39,446 nucleotides of DNA from Actinomycetes bacterium (GTDB lineage: Bacteria > Actinomycetota > Actinomycetes > Nanopelagicales > Nanopelagicaceae): assembly GCA_025360085.1 (NCBI GenBank), contig JANYCW010000012.1, positions 1 to 39,446 of the forward strand, given 5' to 3'. The position numbers were made by a program, and so were the translations under genes. The notes beneath the pieces were generated by a model that did no database searches, had not been told where the DNA came from, and worked only from the letters and a program-made list of their open reading frames with translations. Position 1 is the first letter of the stretch. Every line of letters starts with the position of its first letter. Of this stretch, positions 16,716 through 24,573 are shown in pieces.

Positions 16716-17846
16716 GTGAAGTTTTCAAAAATCACCAGCGGATCCCTTGCTGCAGCTCTCGTTGTTGCGCTTGCGATTCCTGTAATAAGTACAACATCGG
16801 CTGCGGCATCGACTGACTACTCCAAAATCACATCCGCTTCACAAGGTGGTGGCATGGGCGCCTTGGTAGCTGCATGTAAAAAAGAAGGTCAGTTAAACGT
16901 CATCGCACTGCCTCACTACTGGGCAAACTACGGCGACATGCTTACTGGTTTTTCTAAGACATACGGTGTCAAGATAGATGAGGCGAACCCAGAAGGATCT
17001 TCTCAAGAAGAAATCGATGCTGCAGTAACAAATAAGGGCACAAATCGCTCGCCTGACGTCTTCGATATCGGTCTTGCAGTTGCCGTTAAATATCTCAATA
17101 CCGGAACATTTGCACCTTATATGGTTAAAAAATGGAACTACTTGCAGTTTGCATCGACAGTAGATCCAAGTGCACAAGTTACTCCAAACTACACAGGGAC
17201 AATGACAATTGGATATAGCGGAGCACTTGGAACAATCACCACACTTGATGATCTATTGGATCCAAAGTTTAAAGGCAAGATTGCTCTCAACGGTGATCCA
17301 CTTGGTTCATCGGCTGCAATGAACGGCATTTTCATGATTAACAAGGCCCTTGGTGGAACATTTGATGATGTTACAAAGGGAGTTGCCTTTTTTGCTAAAT
17401 TAAAGACTGCCGGTAACTTCATTAACGTTAACCCAACAGAGGCGACAATTGCATCTGGTCAGACACCCGTTGTCATTGACAACGGATACATCCAAGCTGG
17501 AGTCATCAAGCAGATGGCTGCTGCTGGAAAAGTCTGGAAGATGTACACACCAGCTGCCGTTGGCTCTACCTATAACAGTGCAGTTTCAGCGTGGGCTCCA
17601 CATCCAGCATGTGCGCGCTTGTGGTTGGAATACACGCTAGGTGAAACGGGTGCCTCGGTATTTGCATCAGGCGGCGCTACACCTACTTTGTGGATTTGGT
17701 TGTTAAAGACCGGTCGCGCATCTGAAGCTGGTAAAGCCTCTATAGGTAAGAGCAAAATTATTGCCGAGAAGGCAACAGCTGATCAAACTGCAAAGGCTCG
17801 CGTTTACCTTAAGACCGCATGGCCCGCAGCAGTTGGTACGAACTAA
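16716..17846 (+). CDS. ABC transporter extracellular solute-binding protein (family 1, PotD/AfuA-like)
   Basis: The product is 376 aa. The start GTG 16716 has a strong TAGGAGGA Shine-Dalgarno. A Sec signal peptide ends near AAAS (residues 30-33); there is no lipobox Cys. The mature protein begins with GALVAACKKEGQLNVIALP, followed by DVFDIG and LLDPKFKGKIALNGDP, which is the pattern of type 2 binding proteins for polyamines, ferric iron, thiamine or 2-aminoethylphosphonate. It delivers ligand to the permease pair encoded next. The neighbours give two competing hints: amine catabolism upstream and a sugar-acid-type enolase downstream. The gene is bracketed by two strong hairpins, as often seen where the binding protein is made in excess. 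Confidence 0.85.
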   Translation: MKFSKITSGSLAAALVVALAIPVISTTSAAASTDYSKITSASQGGGMGALVAACKKEGQLNVIALPHYWANYGDMLTGFSKTYGVKIDEANPEGSSQEEIDAAVTNKGTNRSPDVFDIGLAVAVKYLNTGTFAPYMVKKWNYLQFASTVDPSAQVTPNYTGTMTIGYSGALGTITTLDDLLDPKFKGKIALNGDPLGSSAAMNGIFMINKALGGTFDDVTKGVAFFAKLKTAGNFINVNPTEATIASGQTPVVIDNGYIQAGVIKQMAAAGKVWKMYTPAAVGSTYNSAVSAWAPHPACARLWLEYTLGETGASVFASGGATPTLWIWLLKTGRASEAGKASIGKSKIIAEKATADQTAKARVYLKTAWPAAVGTN

Positions 17847-17863
17847 TAATAGAGATCAAGTAA

Positions 17864-18781
17864 TTGACTCAACTTCAACACATGAGAACCGGTTCTGCCA
17901 CTGGCAGGACCGGTTCTCGGTATTGGCGAAGTAAGACTGCCTATCTTGGCGTTTTACCATTCTTAATCTTTAGTGGGCTTTTTCTTCTCTATCCAACATG
18001 GAACGTTATCTCTGGTTCGGTTAAAGATACCCATAATAAATTCAGTACAACTGTGCTAAAAGAGGTATTCAACTCTCCTGTTGCGCGCCACGCCTTCGCT
18101 AACTCGCTCGAATTATCAGCTAAAACGGCGATAGTTGGTGCGATTCTAGGCGGACTTTTTGCTTGGGCAATTGTCACTGGAAAACCTGGTGGAGTTTTTT
18201 ACAAAGTCTCTGTCGCCCTAAGCAGTGTGTTGGCACAATTTGGCGGTGTCATGCTTACTTTTGCATTTTTGGCTACCTTTGGTTTTAACGGATTAATTTC
18301 TTCTTTGGCAGTAAAATTCCTTCCGAATACTTTTCTCGCTGACTCAACGTGGCTTTATGGAATGAATGGTTTAAGCGTTCTTTATACATTTTTCCAAATC
18401 CCACTCATGGTTCTGGTTTTTTTGCCTACTTTGGAAAACTTGAAGCCGCAATGGCGGGAAGCATCGGATGCCCTCGGAGGAAAGGCTCATGAATACTGGC
18501 TCAGAATTGGAATTCCAATTCTTACACCATCATTTGCTGGAGCCGCCCTTCTACTCTTTGTAAACTCATTCTCAGCTTATGCAACCGCAAATACTCTCAT
18601 TAACTTATCTGATTTCTTGACTCCTTTAGAAATAGCAACGGCATTAACCAGCGAAACCGGTGGATCCAACCCCGCGGAGGCAAAATCTTTGTCGCTCTTT
18701 ATGGTAATTGTTGTGGTCATTGTCATGGGGCTTTACGCACTGCTTCGTCGCAATGTGAGTAAGTGGGAGCAAAAGCGATGA
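17864..18781 (+). CDS. ABC transporter permease 1 (PotB-like)
   Basis: The product is 305 aa with six membrane helices beginning at about residue 28 (YLGVLPFLIFSGLFLLYP). The ATPase-docking loop is WREASDALGGKAHEYWLRIGIP. It pairs with the next permease. The start is uncertain: TTG 17864, or ATG 17882 six codons later; no later ATG, GTG or TTG is in frame before the first helix. The first codons are built on a 35-nt near-perfect palindrome (17884-17918), which yields the repetitive peptide RTGSATGRTGSR. It lies 17 nt after the binding-protein stop. Confidence 0.85.
   Translation: MTQLQHMRTGSATGRTGSRYWRSKTAYLGVLPFLIFSGLFLLYPTWNVISGSVKDTHNKFSTTVLKEVFNSPVARHAFANSLELSAKTAIVGAILGGLFAWAIVTGKPGGVFYKVSVALSSVLAQFGGVMLTFAFLATFGFNGLISSLAVKFLPNTFLADSTWLYGMNGLSVLYTFFQIPLMVLVFLPTLENLKPQWREASDALGGKAHEYWLRIGIPILTPSFAGAALLLFVNSFSAYATANTLINLSDFLTPLEIATALTSETGGSNPAEAKSLSLFMVIVVVIVMGLYALLRRNVSKWEQKR
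17884..17918 (+). repeat. 35-nt near-perfect palindrome at the start of the permease gene
   Basis: The left arm is GAGAACCGGTTCTGCCA and the right arm is TGGCAGGACCGGTTCTC, separated by a single C. All 17 positions pair if one G-U wobble is allowed. As RNA it would form a very stable hairpin (with some loop opening) covering the first codons of the permease, directly after the binding-protein gene. Confidence 0.8.
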
Positions 18782-19572
18782 AACAATCGCTTGGAGTTCG
18801 TTTGTGGCGCTGGACAATTATTTTTGTCGTAGCGCTATATCTATTGGTCCCTTTGTATGCAATGTTTGATTTTTCTACTAAGCCATTTAGTTATGCCGAC
18901 AAAGGGCGGACATTTCGCGCCTGGACCATGATTGCATCGCAACCAGATCTTGTGCCAGCAATTACTCGCTCATTAATTACTGCCGCGATTGTCATGGCAC
19001 TCATTCTCTTTCTCATTGTGCCAACCGCCATCTGGGTTCACTTGAAACTTCCAGCGCTTCGTCGCCCATTTGAATTGTTATGCCTCTTGCCTCTGGCTAT
19101 TCCTGCAATTGTTATAGTTGTTGGGATTGCGCCACTTTATCGCTGGATTTCAATTAATATTAATGAGTCCCCAATAACTCTAGCTGGCGTTTATTCCATG
19201 TTGATTTTGCCATACACGTATAGATCACTATCTGCGGCGTTGGATGCCGTTGATATTCATACGTTAGCTGAGGCGGCGACAACTTTAGGAGCCACAATCT
19301 CTCGAGTTATATTCGGAATTATTATGCCAACGATTAAGACTGGCATAGTTAACGGTTCATTTATTGCAATTGCACTAGTACTTGGCGAATACACGATTTC
19401 AAATATTCTTAACTTCAAGACCTTCCAAGTTGTCATCGCTCAAATCGGTCGCACTAATGGCAATGTTGCGGTTGCAGTCTCGCTTGCCTCGTTACTCTTT
19501 GTAATTTTCTTGCTTTTAATAATTCCTACTAAAAAGCGTCAAGGTACCGTCCTTGACGTTGACGTCGCCTAA
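18778..19572 (+). CDS. ABC transporter permease 2 (PotC-like)
   Basis: The product is 264 aa from ATG 18778, which overlaps the stop of permease 1 (ATGA); GGGAG lies about 9 nt upstream. There are about six helices, the first at WTIIFVVALYLLVPLYAMF. The docking loop is LAEAATTLGATISRVIFGIIMP. A 5-codon longer GTG start (18763) is possible. With permease 1 it forms the heterodimeric channel of a polyamine/iron-type importer. Confidence 0.87.
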   Translation: MKQSLGVRLWRWTIIFVVALYLLVPLYAMFDFSTKPFSYADKGRTFRAWTMIASQPDLVPAITRSLITAAIVMALILFLIVPTAIWVHLKLPALRRPFELLCLLPLAIPAIVIVVGIAPLYRWISININESPITLAGVYSMLILPYTYRSLSAALDAVDIHTLAEAATTLGATISRVIFGIIMPTIKTGIVNGSFIAIALVLGEYTISNILNFKTFQVVIAQIGRTNGNVAVAVSLASLLFVIFLLLIIPTKKRQGTVLDVDVA

Positions 19573-19590
19573 GAGATAAGGATCCATACG

Positions 19591-20640
19591 TTGAGTTCAT
19601 CGGCATATGTACAGTTAGTTGACCTTGCCAAGCACTTCGGCAAAGTCAAAGCTCTCGATGGTCTAAGCCTTGATATCGCCAAAGGTGAACTCGTAGCTCT
19701 CCTTGGTCCCTCTGGTTGCGGCAAAACAACGGCGCTTCGCGCATTGGCCGGTCTTCAGGTTTTAGATCATGGCCAGATGATTGTTGATGGTAAGGATGTA
19801 ACATATCAAAACGCCAATAAGCGAGGAATGGGAATGGTCTTTCAAGCTTATTCATTATTTCCGCATATGACGGCGCGCGAAAATGTTGAGTATGGTTTGA
19901 AACTTCGCGCACACAAAACTTCAGGAGATAAACGTAAAGCACGCTCATCAGAGTTGCTCGAGTTAGTTGGCCTTTCCACGCACGCGCATCACTATCCATA
20001 CCAATTATCTGGTGGACAGCAACAGCGTGTAGCTCTTGCGCGCGCGCTTGCGATTTCACCCAAAGTCTTGCTTCTTGACGAGCCACTCTCAGCCCTTGAT
20101 GCCAAAGTACGCACTCAGCTTCGTGAAGAGATTCGTCGCATTCAGATGGAGCTTGGCACTACAACACTCTTTGTGACTCACGATCAAGAAGAGGCCTTGA
20201 GTATTGCCGATCGCGTAGGGGTCATGCGCAACGGACAGTTAGAGCAAATTGCAGCCCCTGCCGAACTCTATGACCGCCCCAATACTGCTTTCGTCGCCGA
20301 GTTTGTAGGTTTGACTAATCCAATTCCCGGAAATGTTTCGAGCGGCACAATTGAAATTCTTGGCGGCGTAGTTAAAACTCTGCCTGGGTCAATTACATCA
20401 GGTGCGGGTATCGCTTTGGTGAGGCCTGAGAGCATTGATGTTATTGCAAGTAAGTCAGGCAATGCCACCGTATTTTCAGCAAGTTTTCTTGGAGCAACCT
20501 GCCGCTTAAGTATTTCACTGGCCAATGGCACCCGAGTGACAGCGCAACTTCCAAGTCCTGATGCTATTGCACTTGGCGCTGGTGCAACGGTAAACGTAGC
20601 GTTACTGGATTTGCCGGTATTCGTCAAAGCCGCGGGATGA
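19591..20640 (+). CDS. ABC transporter ATPase (PotA/FbpC-like)
   Basis: The product is 349 aa: Walker A GPSGCGKTT, Q-loop FQAYSLFPHMT, signature [15 protein letters not shown], Walker B LLLDEPLSALDAK, switch His in LFVTHDQEEAL, and a C-terminal TOBE-type domain (about 240-349) with VRPESI. This is the energy module of the importer. It starts at TTG 19591 with AAGGA 9 nt upstream. Its stop overlaps the enolase start (ATGA), tying transport to the following enzyme. Confidence 0.9.
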   Translation: MSSSAYVQLVDLAKHFGKVKALDGLSLDIAKGELVALLGPSGCGKTTALRALAGLQVLDHGQMIVDGKDVTYQNANKRGMGMVFQAYSLFPHMTARENVEYGLKLRAHKTSGDKRKARSSELLELVGLSTHAHHYPYQLSGGQQQRVALARALAISPKVLLLDEPLSALDAKVRTQLREEIRRIQMELGTTTLFVTHDQEEALSIADRVGVMRNGQLEQIAAPAELYDRPNTAFVAEFVGLTNPIPGNVSSGTIEILGGVVKTLPGSITSGAGIALVRPESIDVIASKSGNATVFSASFLGATCRLSISLANGTRVTAQLPSPDAIALGAGATVNVALLDLPVFVKAAG

Positions 20641-21746
20641 TTTTTGGCACAATTTCAAAGCTTGAGACGTTTAGTGATGAATTTGTCTGCTTTGTTAAGG
20701 TAACTACCTCAGATGGCTACTTTGGTTGGGGTCAAACTTCAACGTACAACGCCGATATAACTGCTCAAATTTTTCATCGACAGGTTGCGCCTTGGGCTTT
20801 AGGAAAAGATGCATCCGATATTGGAGCACTCATAACTTTAATTGAAGCGCGAGAACACAAATTCCCCGGAAGCTATCGATGTCGGGCAAATGCTGGACTC
20901 GATACTGCATTATGGGATTTGCATGGGCGCGCGCAAGGTAAACCCGTGGTTGAATTATTAGGAGGAAAGCCCAAGAGTTTGCGCACATATGCCTCATCAA
21001 TGAAACGAGATATAACACCACAACAAGAAGCGGCGCGATTTATCGAACTACGTGACACGTTTGGCTTTGACGCATTTAAGTGGCGCGTGGGGGCAGAGTG
21101 TGGCGACGACATTGATGAGTGGCCGGGGCGTACGAAAGAGGTAGTTGCCGTTGTTTCCCGCGCTTTAGGGGACGGAATCTCAAAATTAGTCGATGGCAAT
21201 AGTGGATTTTCGCCCAAACGCGCCATTGAAGTCGGTGCATTCCTCCAAACGCACGGTATTTCACACTTTGAAGAGCCATGTAAATATTGGGAGCTCGAAG
21301 AAACCAAACAAGTTACCGATGCGCTTTCGATAGATATAACAGGCGGCGAACAAGATTGGGATTTAGTGACGTGGCAACGAATGATTGATATGCGAGCCGT
21401 AGATATTTTACAGCCCGACATCATGTATTTAGGTGGAGTCTGGCGCACATTAAAAGTTGTAGAAATGGCAAAAAAAGCTGGACTGCCAATCACACCTCAT
21501 AGTGCAAATCTTTCATTAGTCACAATATGCACGATGCATTTGCTTGGCGCGATCACTAATCCGGGAAAGTATCTAGAGTTTTCGATTGAAGGCTTCGATT
21601 ATTACCCTTGGCAAAAAGATTTATTTCTGGGAGATCCTTTTAAAATCGAGAATGGGCGAATTGAAATTCCATCAGCACCAGGTTGGGGCGTAGAAATAAA
21701 TCCTGTATGGCTTTCAAATGCCACGCGAAGACTATCAACTCTCTAA
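20637..21746 (+). CDS. Enolase-superfamily enzyme, mandelate racemase subgroup (probable acid-sugar dehydratase)
   Basis: The product is 369 aa with the two-domain enolase fold. Visible active-site residues are Lys148 in FKWRVG (K-x-R, where many relatives have K-x-K), the metal ligands Asp186 (VDGNSG), Glu213 (FEEP) and Glu238 (GGEQ), the Asp of the dyad in ILQPDIMYLGG (Asp261) and His288 (TPHSAN). The His/Asp dyad places it in the mandelate racemase subgroup, whose members mostly dehydrate sugar acids; racemases and epimerases also occur. It is translationally coupled to the ABC ATPase, so its substrate may be what the importer brings in. Substrate assignment is not possible from sequence alone. 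Confidence 0.83.
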   Translation: MIFGTISKLETFSDEFVCFVKVTTSDGYFGWGQTSTYNADITAQIFHRQVAPWALGKDASDIGALITLIEAREHKFPGSYRCRANAGLDTALWDLHGRAQGKPVVELLGGKPKSLRTYASSMKRDITPQQEAARFIELRDTFGFDAFKWRVGAECGDDIDEWPGRTKEVVAVVSRALGDGISKLVDGNSGFSPKRAIEVGAFLQTHGISHFEEPCKYWELEETKQVTDALSIDITGGEQDWDLVTWQRMIDMRAVDILQPDIMYLGGVWRTLKVVEMAKKAGLPITPHSANLSLVTICTMHLLGAITNPGKYLEFSIEGFDYYPWQKDLFLGDPFKIENGRIEIPSAPGWGVEINPVWLSNATRRLSTL

Positions 21747-21774
21747 CCTACATATAAGTTTCATATAGAAACTA

Positions 21775-22459
21775 TCAAACTCTTCCGGCAAATGGCATCA
21801 TCCCCTCAACACTATAAATATTGGAAAAACGCAATCCAGTCTTTGTCGAACGGGCCTCCCACATCATGTTATTTCCTGCATAAATACTCATATGATGGAT
21901 TGTGCCTTGGGTTCCCTTGTATGAGTAGAAAATGAGATCACCGGGTTGCATATCGGCTATTGGAATTTGTTTTGTGTACCTGTAGTACAAACCTGAGTTA
22001 AGGCGATCCCAACTCGGCCACCCAAGTCCGGCATACTTATAAGCGGCATATACAAGTCCTGAGCAATCAAAAGTATTTGGTCCCTCACTCCCCCAGAGAT
22101 AAGGCTTGTCTGCCAATTTCAAGATGAGTAGAAGTAACCTCTTGTGCGGCCAACGAATAGGCATCGGTAGCAAGATTGAATTGGGTCGTCGCAATCGATA
22201 ACTCCTTTTTTGCGACTACATATTTTGTGGTGGACGCATTTGCAATCGAGGTAAGAACTTTCAGGTCGCCACGTGCATTGACCAATTTTTTCATCGACGC
22301 ATTTGCAATCTTTTTCTTTATTGACTCTAGTTTTTTCGCAGCCTCAATCTGTGCCCACGTAGGTTTGTGTTTAGTCGCGCTACTATCCTGAGTAGAAAAA
22401 GCGTTGCCAATAAGAATTATCGCACTTAGTACAATTACTTTCTCCCGAAAACTCCTCAT
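21775..22459 (-). pseudogene. NlpC/P60 cell-wall hydrolase, interrupted by a frameshift
   Basis: Frame A starts at ATG 22459, which overlaps the stop of the preceding NlpC gene. It encodes a signal peptide and a short helical region (KKLESIKKKIANASMKKL onward) and stops at 22085. Frame B (open 22194-21775) is +1 relative to A and encodes an intact NlpC/P60 domain: KPYLWGSEGPNTFDCSGLV (catalytic Cys) and TIHHMSIYAGN (catalytic His), ending FAGRV. Joining A to B somewhere in 22095-22125 restores a standard secreted endopeptidase of about 227 aa. Both halves keep good coding character, so the break is recent, a sequencing error, or a real recoding event. I see no obvious slippery heptamer. Alternative annotation is two ORFs: 22085-22459 and 21775-22194. 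Confidence 0.75.
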
Positions 22460-23454
22460 ATTCTGCGCGCACCTACAAAAGGTTTACTACCAAATTTCTT
22501 TGTGAGCGCAACAACCTCAACCTTCTTTCCTGGCCGAGGTGCCTGCACCATTCTGCCTCCACCCATATATATCGAAACATGGCTAATAGGTCTGCCAAAG
22601 AAAAGTAAGTCACCTGGCTTTAAGGCTGAGTAAGAGATGGATTTACCGAAATTTATTTGGAATCGAGAAGAGTGGGGCAATGAAACTCCAGCCTGTTCAA
22701 ATGCCCGCATTGTCAATCCTGAGCAATCCCAACGAGTTGGACCCGCCGCTGCCCAGACATAGACATCTCCGATCTGTCGCAATGCAAATTTGAGCGCGAT
22801 TGAACCTCTGGTGTTATCGCCTTTATATGAGAGTGCATATTGTTTTGACTTCTTTTGGATTTTGCCCTCACGTGCGGCTGATTCACGAATTAGCTTTTCT
22901 CTATCCGATTTTTTTAATGTTTTTAGAACTTTTTCAGCCTGCGATAATGCAGATTTAGCCGCATAAACCTCTTGATTTAATTTCTTTCTTTCGATGAGCA
23001 AAAGAGAGGTTCGATCAGCTACTACCAGCCGTGAAGCCTGGACTCGCTGTTTAATTGCCGCAAATTTTCTTAGTTGTATTGAATATCCACTCGCAACTAA
23101 GTCTAAAGTAGTTGCATCCTGAAGGTACTGACTCGGATTAGTTGAAAATAGGAGCTCAAAGGAGTTCCCGAATCCAATACCTTGATAGTTTAAGATTGCA
23201 ATTCTTGCTAACGTTTTACTGGAAGCATCCAACTCTTTCCGAAGGCTGGTCTCCTTTTTTTGTAGCGCCGTGGTCTCCTTCTCAAGTTGTGCGACTTTAA
23301 TATTTGCTTCGTTCGCAGCTTCATACTTCGTGGCGGCGAGCGTGCGCAGTCGATCGATATCTTGTTGAACTGAAACAACCGTAGGGGAAGCTACCGCTGA
23401 ATCAGGTTGCAACAAAAAAGCAGAAGCCAAAATAATAGCCATGAATTGCTTCAC
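22456..23454 (-). CDS. Secreted NlpC/P60 peptidoglycan endopeptidase with coiled coil (RipA-like)
   Basis: The product is 332 aa. A signal peptide (1-22, ending AVAS) is followed by coiled-coil stretches (about 28-80 and 140-205, rich in Lys, Glu, Ala and Gln) and a C-terminal NlpC/P60 domain (about 218-332). The domain has the catalytic Cys in TRWDCSGLT, the His in PISHVSIYMGGG and GDLLFF. It would cut stem peptides during cell separation. The start is GTG 23454 (in-frame ATG 4 codons later); TATTAG lies six bases upstream, a near match to the leaderless pattern. The stop overlaps the start of the second, frame-disrupted NlpC gene, so the two form an operon. Confidence 0.88.
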   Translation of the reverse strand: MKQFMAIILASAFLLQPDSAVASPTVVSVQQDIDRLRTLAATKYEAANEANIKVAQLEKETTALQKKETSLRKELDASSKTLARIAILNYQGIGFGNSFELLFSTNPSQYLQDATTLDLVASGYSIQLRKFAAIKQRVQASRLVVADRTSLLLIERKKLNQEVYAAKSALSQAEKVLKTLKKSDREKLIRESAAREGKIQKKSKQYALSYKGDNTRGSIALKFALRQIGDVYVWAAAGPTRWDCSGLTMRAFEQAGVSLPHSSRFQINFGKSISYSALKPGDLLFFGRPISHVSIYMGGGRMVQAPRPGKKVEVVALTKKFGSKPFVGARRI

Positions 23455-23473
23455 TTTTTGCTAATACTCATGT

Positions 23474-24016
23474 CTACTTAACCTTGACTAGGAGCTTTTT
23501 CATAGAAACTATTTCGGCTGATTGCATTATGACCAGAGCCTTAGCAAGTTCCATGGCTTCGCTGTTTTTGCTCCCATCTAAGTAATTAACCATTTTTAAT
23601 GCGCCTTGATGATGAGCAATCATGGCCTTAAGAAAAGCTAGGTCAAATTTCGTTCCTTTAAGGGTTTTTAGAGTTTTCATAGCACTTGCGCTGATCATTC
23701 CATTCGTTCCCATATCCATCTGCATTTCCATGGGAGAATGTGTGACAGTTAACCAATACTTCATTTGGCTTATTTCTCGGTTCTGGGCTTTTATTATTGC
23801 TTTTGCAAGCGCTTTAATCTCTAAGTTGGAAGCGTTTTTAGCCGCTAGTTTAGAGATTTCAATGGCCTGTTGATGGTGCGGAATCATCGATTGCGCAAAC
23901 ATGATATCGCTCGCGCTTAAATTACTGAGAGACTTACTATGACTTTCGGCCAAAGCCGGTTGAACCGTGAAAATTGTTGCAAAAACTATTGTGGCAAAAA
24001 TATATTTCTTTAACAT
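23474..24016 (-). CDS. DUF305 family exported protein
   Basis: The product is 180 aa with a signal peptide ending ALAES (about residue 23). Two copies of the DUF305 motif are clear: SMIPHHQQAIEISKLA and AMIAHHQGALKMVNYL, each a His-His pair in a four-helix ferritin-like arrangement. DUF305 proteins are often near copper-handling genes and are thought to bind metal, but no reaction is established that I know of. It starts at ATG 24016 with AAGGA 7 nt upstream. A Met-rich stretch (EMQMDMGTNGM) between the repeats also suits metal binding. Confidence 0.88.
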   Translation of the reverse strand: MLKKYIFATIVFATIFTVQPALAESHSKSLSNLSASDIMFAQSMIPHHQQAIEISKLAAKNASNLEIKALAKAIIKAQNREISQMKYWLTVTHSPMEMQMDMGTNGMISASAMKTLKTLKGTKFDLAFLKAMIAHHQGALKMVNYLDGSKNSEAMELAKALVIMQSAEIVSMKKLLVKVK

Positions 24017-24068
24017 TATTAGTCCTTTTCTCGAATTGGAATGGTTGATTTCAATGGCGAGAAATAGT

Positions 24069-24455
24069 TTAAATTCGAAAAACTCCTAGTTGAGGCCGTG
24101 AAAGTGTAAATAATAGATTGGGATGGTGAGTAAATTTTAATGCGAGAAATGTAGTTAATTTAAATCGATAGTTGTAGCCGAATTTTCGCTGGTGTAGAAA
24201 TAATTTTCGTCCGGCAAGAAGCACTAAGAATGTGATGCCCACACAAACATCAGTAATAAGATGTGGCGAACCCCCGAAGCTGGAATCCAGCGGGTTAACA
24301 TTATGAGAGTGAAGAATATTTATTGCACTAGTGGCTGAATTTATTGATGCATTGGCTTGACATTGATGGGCGAGCACAAACCCTGATAATAGAAACACCA
24401 GGACAAGAGAAAAGCCCAATGAAATCTTGGCCACCCTTGTACGAAGCTCACCCAC
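24069..24455 (-). CDS. Small membrane protein of unknown function
   Basis: I do not recognise this 128-aa protein. It has two hydrophobic segments (about residues 12-29 and 66-82) with a His/Cys-containing stretch between them (AHQCQ, LHSHN, SPH), and a basic C-terminal tail. The neighbouring DUF305 gene and the scattered His and Cys suggest a metal-related role, but this is a guess. The start GTG 24455 lies exactly six bases after TAGAGT, the same leaderless rule as its divergent neighbour gdh, which supports it being a real gene. Confidence 0.6.
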   Translation of the reverse strand: MGELRTRVAKISLGFSLVLVFLLSGFVLAHQCQANASINSATSAINILHSHNVNPLDSSFGGSPHLITDVCVGITFLVLLAGRKLFLHQRKFGYNYRFKLTTFLALKFTHHPNLLFTLSRPQLGVFRI

Positions 24456-24461
24456 CCCCTT

Positions 24462-24467
24462 ACTCTA
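24462..24467 (-). promoter_or_regulatory. Leaderless -10 element (TAGAGT-N6-GTG) of the small membrane protein
   Basis: On the minus strand TAGAGT, AAGGGG and GTG follow one another. The AAGGGG is too close to the start to act as a normal Shine-Dalgarno. Confidence 0.5.
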
Positions 24468-24561
24468 CCAGCAGCCATTCACGGACATACTTTCTTCAGT
24501 TTTGAGTTTGCTGTGAGATTGATTTCAGAGGAAAAATTAGGATTTTCTGTTATTTCAGCGA

Positions 24562-24567
24562 TAGATT
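24562..24567 (+). promoter_or_regulatory. Leaderless -10 element (TAGATT-N6-ATG) of gdh
   Basis: TAGATT is followed by CATCGT and the ATG at 24574; there is no Shine-Dalgarno. Confidence 0.55.
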
Positions 24568-24573
24568 CATCGT

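Noticed and set aside
21753-21772. AGTTTC-GAAACT inverted repeat between the enolase and NlpC genes as a terminator
   Set aside because: Only 6 AT-rich base pairs and no U-tract on either strand; too weak to call.
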